Assembly (NCBI GenBank): GCA_036583965.1
Contig: JAZBQD010000017.1
Span: forward strand, 24,710,385 to 24,774,384
Reading direction: 5' to 3'
Length of the DNA: 64,000 nt
From: Prunella strophiata
Taxonomy: Eukaryota > Chordata > Aves > Passeriformes > Prunellidae
The position numbers and the translations under genes were made by a program. Shown here one piece after another: positions 62,430-64,000 of this stretch. The notes beneath the pieces are model-generated. The model did no database searches. It had not been told where the DNA came from and worked only from the letters and a program-made list of their open reading frames with translations. Position 1 is the stretch's first letter. Each line of letters begins with the position of its first letter.

Positions 62430-64000
62430 CTATCCCTATTCCTCACCCTGTCCCACTCCTTCACAGCTTGCTTTAATGCAAGCATCAGTGATGAGGAGCT
62501 GCTTGAATTTCTTTCTGATTTTGCATTCCAGGCAATGCTACTTCCAGGAATCACATCGCTTGCCTCACCTCTTGGGTATGGGAAGCTCATTCACTTCTGA
62601 TTAATGAGCTTGTGGTTGGACTTTGAATGGTACAAACTGAATGAGTACATTGGAAGCCACGTGCTTGCCCCTGAACAAAATGCCATACAAACCTTTCCCC
62701 TGCCCTCCCTTTTTCTTTCACATCACAGGACTCTGTGCTTACTGTGAGAGCAGAAAATGTTTTGCTATGGTTAAAACCATGCAACAGAGCATCTGAGGAA
62801 GAAAGGGAATATTCCACAGCTATGTTTTTTCCCCATTTGACCGCACCTGAGATTACATAATATCTCAGGTCTTTTGCATGTAACTACGAGAGAGATTCTA
62901 CAATCAGAGATCAGCATTCTTTATAAATGTAAAACCTGAAAATAAATGGTGCCATTCCACATGTACATGGTTAATAGTAAGCTCCACCTAATCTGGAATA
63001 AAAGATAGAGATGCGCACCTTGGAGAGTGACATATAGGAGGTGTTACCCTATTATTGACAAGGCACTTTTTATATTAACACAGTTTAAGTGGTCATTTTA
63101 ACTCACTGTTCTCCAATAGCATTGAACCTTCTTTTCAAGAGAAGCAGTCTGAACACCATTTTGTATCCTATGAACTGGCACATGAAAAATAAGAACACAT
63201 GATCCTCACCAGTAACTGCAGAACTAGAAAAGGACTGTTTCCTGCTTTCTGGATTAAGGGTAGAAAGAAGGAGATTTTAGACCCTCTTTTACACCTTAGA
63301 CCCAACATAGCTTTTCCTGTAAAATTCTTCCCCTATGGTTCCCCCATCTTTTTGGATGCAGTATTTTGTTACCTGCTGCCTCCTGAAGAGTGAACAGATG
63401 GGGAGTGGGGATGAGGCTCTACCATCTACCTTGGCTGCTGGTGCACACTTACAGAATCAGATAGAGAGGAGGGAATAACAGAGCTGAAACAGTGATCAGA
63501 AAGTTTAAAAACTAGTACTCATAAAACTCAGTTTATGTCTTACAAACTCATTTCAACTATGGGCAAAGAAAGCTAGAAATGCATGGAAGATATGACCAAA
63601 ATGCCACTGTAAACCAGTAGCAGAGCAAAGAAAAGAAGTTAAAATGTATGCATTGCTTTCTGTCATATGTTTAAACTTTGTGAAATGAAAATGTAGACCT
63701 TTCTTAAAATTATTGTTTAAATAACACAGACTTCTTAAGTTTGGAGAAGGACACTCAATGTAGTCCTGCCAGTGAATTCGATGTCAGGACTGTATATTCT
63801 TGTACTGCTTCCTTACTGCAGCAGATCAATGACCAAATATATTAGGCATCCATTGTGTACAAGGAAAACTGATGAGGGATGATTTGTCATGGGTTCTTTC
63901 TTTGTGTTAATAAGACATGTGGCACAGAGATGAGTTATGGTCTGTGTTCTCTTCTGCCTCCCATCCCTTAATGCTTCTGATTCAAGTTTCATTGTACTCA
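62430..64000. other. Gene desert segment to the window edge, no gene supported
   Basis: AT-rich sequence. A 9-bp inverted repeat (ACCTGAGAT/ATCTCAGGT) lies at 62845-62870. Nothing else was recognised. Confidence 0.5.

Noticed and set aside
62225..62600. Open frames of Ser-Leu, Pro-Leu and Arg-Glu repeats
   Set aside because: All are products of the CTCTCC microsatellite read in different frames.

Overview
The window is vertebrate nuclear DNA, almost certainly from a bird and probably a songbird. It carries large introns, CpG-island promoters, many CR1 LINE fragments and solo LTRs of the avian ERVL type. It holds three protein-coding genes whose order matches human 9p21.2 (IFT74, PLAA, CAAP1). 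That segment corresponds to the avian Z chromosome, so Z linkage is expected but is not shown by the sequence itself.

Layout. (1) Positions 1-5091: 5' part of IFT74 on the minus strand, with seven coding exons giving residues 1-190; the gene runs off the left edge. (2) About 5000-5540: a shared CpG island acting as a bidirectional promoter for IFT74 and PLAA, with a ZNF143-type site, two ETS-type sites and a 17-unit pentanucleotide array. (3) 5384-22015: complete PLAA on the plus strand, 14 coding exons and 793 codons, with a consensus poly(A) signal. (4) 22016-26930: intergenic DNA with a cluster of exon-like open stretches that I cannot identify. (5) 27065-44000: complete CAAP1 on the plus strand, 6 coding exons and 303 codons, starting in its own CpG island next to a CR1 fragment. 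(6) 44000-64000: gene-poor DNA with several CR1 copies, a hexanucleotide microsatellite, a C-rich tract and AT-rich homeobox-motif-dense blocks that may be conserved non-coding elements.

How the genes relate. IFT74 is a core coiled-coil subunit of the intraflagellar transport B complex. PLAA is a ubiquitin-binding cofactor of the AAA ATPase VCP/p97. CAAP1 is a nuclear anti-apoptotic protein. They do not form one pathway; IFT74 and PLAA share a promoter region, and the rest is conserved synteny. All exon boundaries were derived by hand from splice consensus, reading-phase continuity and recalled similarity to vertebrate orthologues; no alignment was run. I found no convincing new biological system. 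The items most worth checking are the orphan exon-like cluster at 23.2-24.5 kb, the possible N-terminally extended PLAA, the promoter pentamer array, and the AT-rich candidate regulatory blocks.
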